Source of the DNA: a virus
Reading direction: 5' to 3' (one strand)
Virus record (IMG/VR): IMGVR_UViG_3300031251_000082
Location: 1-29,636 of that record
Length of the DNA stretch: 29,636 bases
The translations under genes were made by a program, and so were the position numbers. Of the stretch, positions 29,136-29,636 are shown piece by piece (positions within the stretch are counted from its first letter, which is position 1; every line of letters starts with the position of its first letter). The notes under the pieces are model-generated. The model was not told the DNA's origin, did not search any database, and worked only from the letters and a program-made list of their open reading frames with translations.

Positions 29136-29258
29136 TTATTTCCTTTTCTTCTGTTGAAATCTATTAGCTATATAACCTAAAAATAAACTATAAGCTCTAT
29201 AGATAAAGGCAAAAACTAGGAGGGCATAGATTAAACCTATAACAATCGTTTCACTCAT
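29136..29258 (-). CDS. 40-residue single-pass membrane protein
   Basis: ATG 29258 with AGGAG eight bases upstream gives a 40-residue product (MSETIVIGLIYALLVFAFIY) with one membrane segment and a basic tail (RFQQKKRK). A longer frame upstream of this start would run through the terminator and promoter, so I reject it. First gene behind the promoter at 29275-29303. Confidence 0.65.
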   Translation of the reverse strand: MSETIVIGLIYALLVFAFIYRAYSLFLGYIANRFQQKKRK

Positions 29259-29274
29259 ATAATCTCCTATAAAT

Positions 29275-29303
29275 AGTGTATTAAGTATATATAGAAGAGT
29301 CAA
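29275..29303 (-). promoter_or_regulatory. Sigma70-type promoter
   Basis: TTGACT (29303-29298), 17-base spacer, TACACT (29280-29275). It directly follows the terminator at 29302-29361 and restarts transcription for the small early genes. Confidence 0.6.
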
Positions 29304-29361
29304 TATAAAAGAAGAAGGGCCTACAACTTTGATGTATCGACTGATACGTTGTAAGCCCTTC
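29302..29361 (-). terminator. Strong intrinsic terminator with an internal hairpin
   Basis: A 14-bp stem (GAAGGGCCTACAAC 29314-29327 with GTTGTAAGCCCTTC 29348-29361; one G-T pair on the minus-strand RNA) encloses a second hairpin, GTATC-GACT-GATAC (29334-29347). The minus strand continues TTCTTTTATATT. Confidence 0.75.
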
Positions 29362-29385
29362 GGGAGGTGGGAGTTATGAACTGAC
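29302..29385 (-). ncRNA. Predicted small RNA of about 84 nt
   Basis: The promoter at 29392-29420 predicts a start near 29385 and the terminator ends it near 29302. There is no start codon with a ribosome site inside. The 5' single-stranded part carries CCACCTCCC, including ACCTCC (29368-29363), just before the branched hairpin. It shares this feature and layout (promoter, short leader, strong terminator) with the predicted RNA at 53-152. Could be a leader with an attenuator instead. Confidence 0.4.
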
Positions 29386-29391
29386 AATTAC

Positions 29392-29420
29392 AGAATACAC
29401 GTATAACCTTAAAGAGTCAA
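29392..29420 (-). promoter_or_regulatory. Sigma70-type promoter with adjacent palindrome
   Basis: TTGACT (29420-29415), 17-base spacer, TATTCT (29397-29392). The palindrome AAGATT-A-AATCTT (29419-29431) begins two bases inside the -35 box, placing a possible operator at the upstream edge. Confidence 0.65.
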
Positions 29421-29431
29421 GATTAAATCTT
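29419..29431. promoter_or_regulatory. Candidate operator palindrome
   Basis: AAGATTAAATCTT has perfect six-base arms around one central base and touches the -35 box of the promoter at 29392-29420. Position is that of a regulator site; binding protein unknown. Confidence 0.4.
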
Positions 29432-29473
29432 CATATGTAATATTTATTTAGTTGGTGTGTATGAAAATAATAT

Positions 29474-29503
29474 TTGACTAAGTAACATAAAATTCGTTAG
29501 AAT
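29474..29503 (+). promoter_or_regulatory. Divergent plus-strand promoter
   Basis: TTGACT (29474-29479), 18-base spacer, TAGAAT (29498-29503, 5 of 6). It is the only promoter-like signal on the plus strand and faces out of the window. Confidence 0.4.
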
Positions 29504-29515
29504 TTTCGGGGTTTT

Positions 29516-29535
29516 AAAGGGGTGTTAACCCCTTT
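29516..29535 (+). terminator. Hairpin after the plus-strand promoter
   Basis: AAAGGGGT (29516-29523) pairs with ACCCCTTT (29528-29535) around GTTA. The plus strand continues ATTTAGTT, only a weak T-run, so this may be a leader hairpin or a weak terminator. It reads equally well from the minus strand, where no T-run follows. Confidence 0.35.
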
Positions 29536-29568
29536 ATTTAGTTAAGATGTAAGTAGTGAATTTGAATA

Positions 29569-29603
29569 GATAATCTGTATATCTACAGGATTATCATATT
29601 TTT
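29569..29603 (+). terminator. Plus-strand terminator-like hairpin
   Basis: GATAATC (29569-29575) pairs with GATTATC (29589-29595), with a second inner pairing TGTA/TACA around TATC, followed by ATATTTTT (29596-29603). With the promoter at 29474-29503 it would define a plus-strand RNA of about 90 nt. The rest of 29388-29636 shows no gene. Confidence 0.4.
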
Positions 29604-29636
29604 AAAGGAAAAGCAATAGTGTAATAAAATAAATAT

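Noticed and set aside
29361-29384. Plus-strand ribosome site GGGAGG followed by ATG near the right end
   Set aside because: The frame stops after two codons (ATG AAC TGA); the GGAGG is the complement of the ACCTCC in the predicted RNA.
29259-29387. Extension of the 40-residue membrane protein upstream to a longer 83-residue frame
   Set aside because: The extra part would cover the terminator stem and the promoter at 29275-29303; the internal ATG has a far better ribosome site.
1-29636. CRISPR array, insertion sequence, integrase or attachment site
   Set aside because: No spaced direct repeats, no transposase or integrase motif, and no matching end repeats were seen on either strand.

Overview
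This window is a stretch of a tailed double-stranded DNA bacteriophage genome. It is AT-rich and very tightly packed, and every gene I can support lies on the minus strand. The evidence is a large terminase, portal, scaffold and major capsid protein next to a full phage replication and recombination set: family A DNA polymerase, primase-helicase, SSB-like protein, RecA-like recombinase, SbcC/SbcD-like pair and endonuclease VII. No tail genes, integrase or tRNA genes are visible. The encoded lipoproteins with N-terminal lipoboxes and a transglycosylase with a signal peptide point to a Gram-negative host. The host group cannot be named from the sequence.

Layout, read in the direction of transcription (right to left). 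Positions 29388-29636 hold no gene. They contain a minus-strand promoter, a facing-away plus-strand promoter and three hairpins. Next comes an early block of small genes (29258-26609): several one- or two-pass membrane proteins, an Rrf2-type regulator, a possible holin/spanin-like set and tiny overlapping ORFs. The recombination block follows (26232-22145: endonuclease VII, RecA-like, SbcD-like, SbcC-like). Then come an HNH nuclease, a metallophosphoesterase, and a lysis-type pair of transglycosylase and HExxH metallopeptidase (20754-19770). Nucleotide and replication genes follow (19539-14661: dATP/dGTP diphosphohydrolase-like, SSB-like, primase-helicase, DNA polymerase). A small-gene spacer (14602-12745) leads into the packaging and head operon (terminase, portal, scaffold, capsid; 12748-5320), closed by a clear terminator at 5262-5292. 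The left part (5099-1) has an SF2 helicase, a methyltransferase-like protein and a cluster of small lipoproteins, membrane proteins and zinc-ribbon proteins.

Regulation appears to rest on a small set of host-type promoters. I find seven minus-strand sites of the form TTGAC(A/T), 17 or 18 bases, then a TATTCT/TATAGT-like hexamer, in gaps or gene ends where a new transcript would be expected, and one similar site on the plus strand. Two of them (at 159-187 and 29392-29420) are followed within about 100 bases by intrinsic terminators and therefore predict small RNAs. Both predicted RNAs carry the sequence ACCTCC, the exact complement of a Shine-Dalgarno core.

Most small genes overlap their neighbours by ATGA or TAATG, so translational coupling is probably general. 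Twelve or so genes were placed from start codon, ribosome binding site and overlap geometry alone because they are very short. Functions are given only where motifs are visible; the rest are described as unknown.
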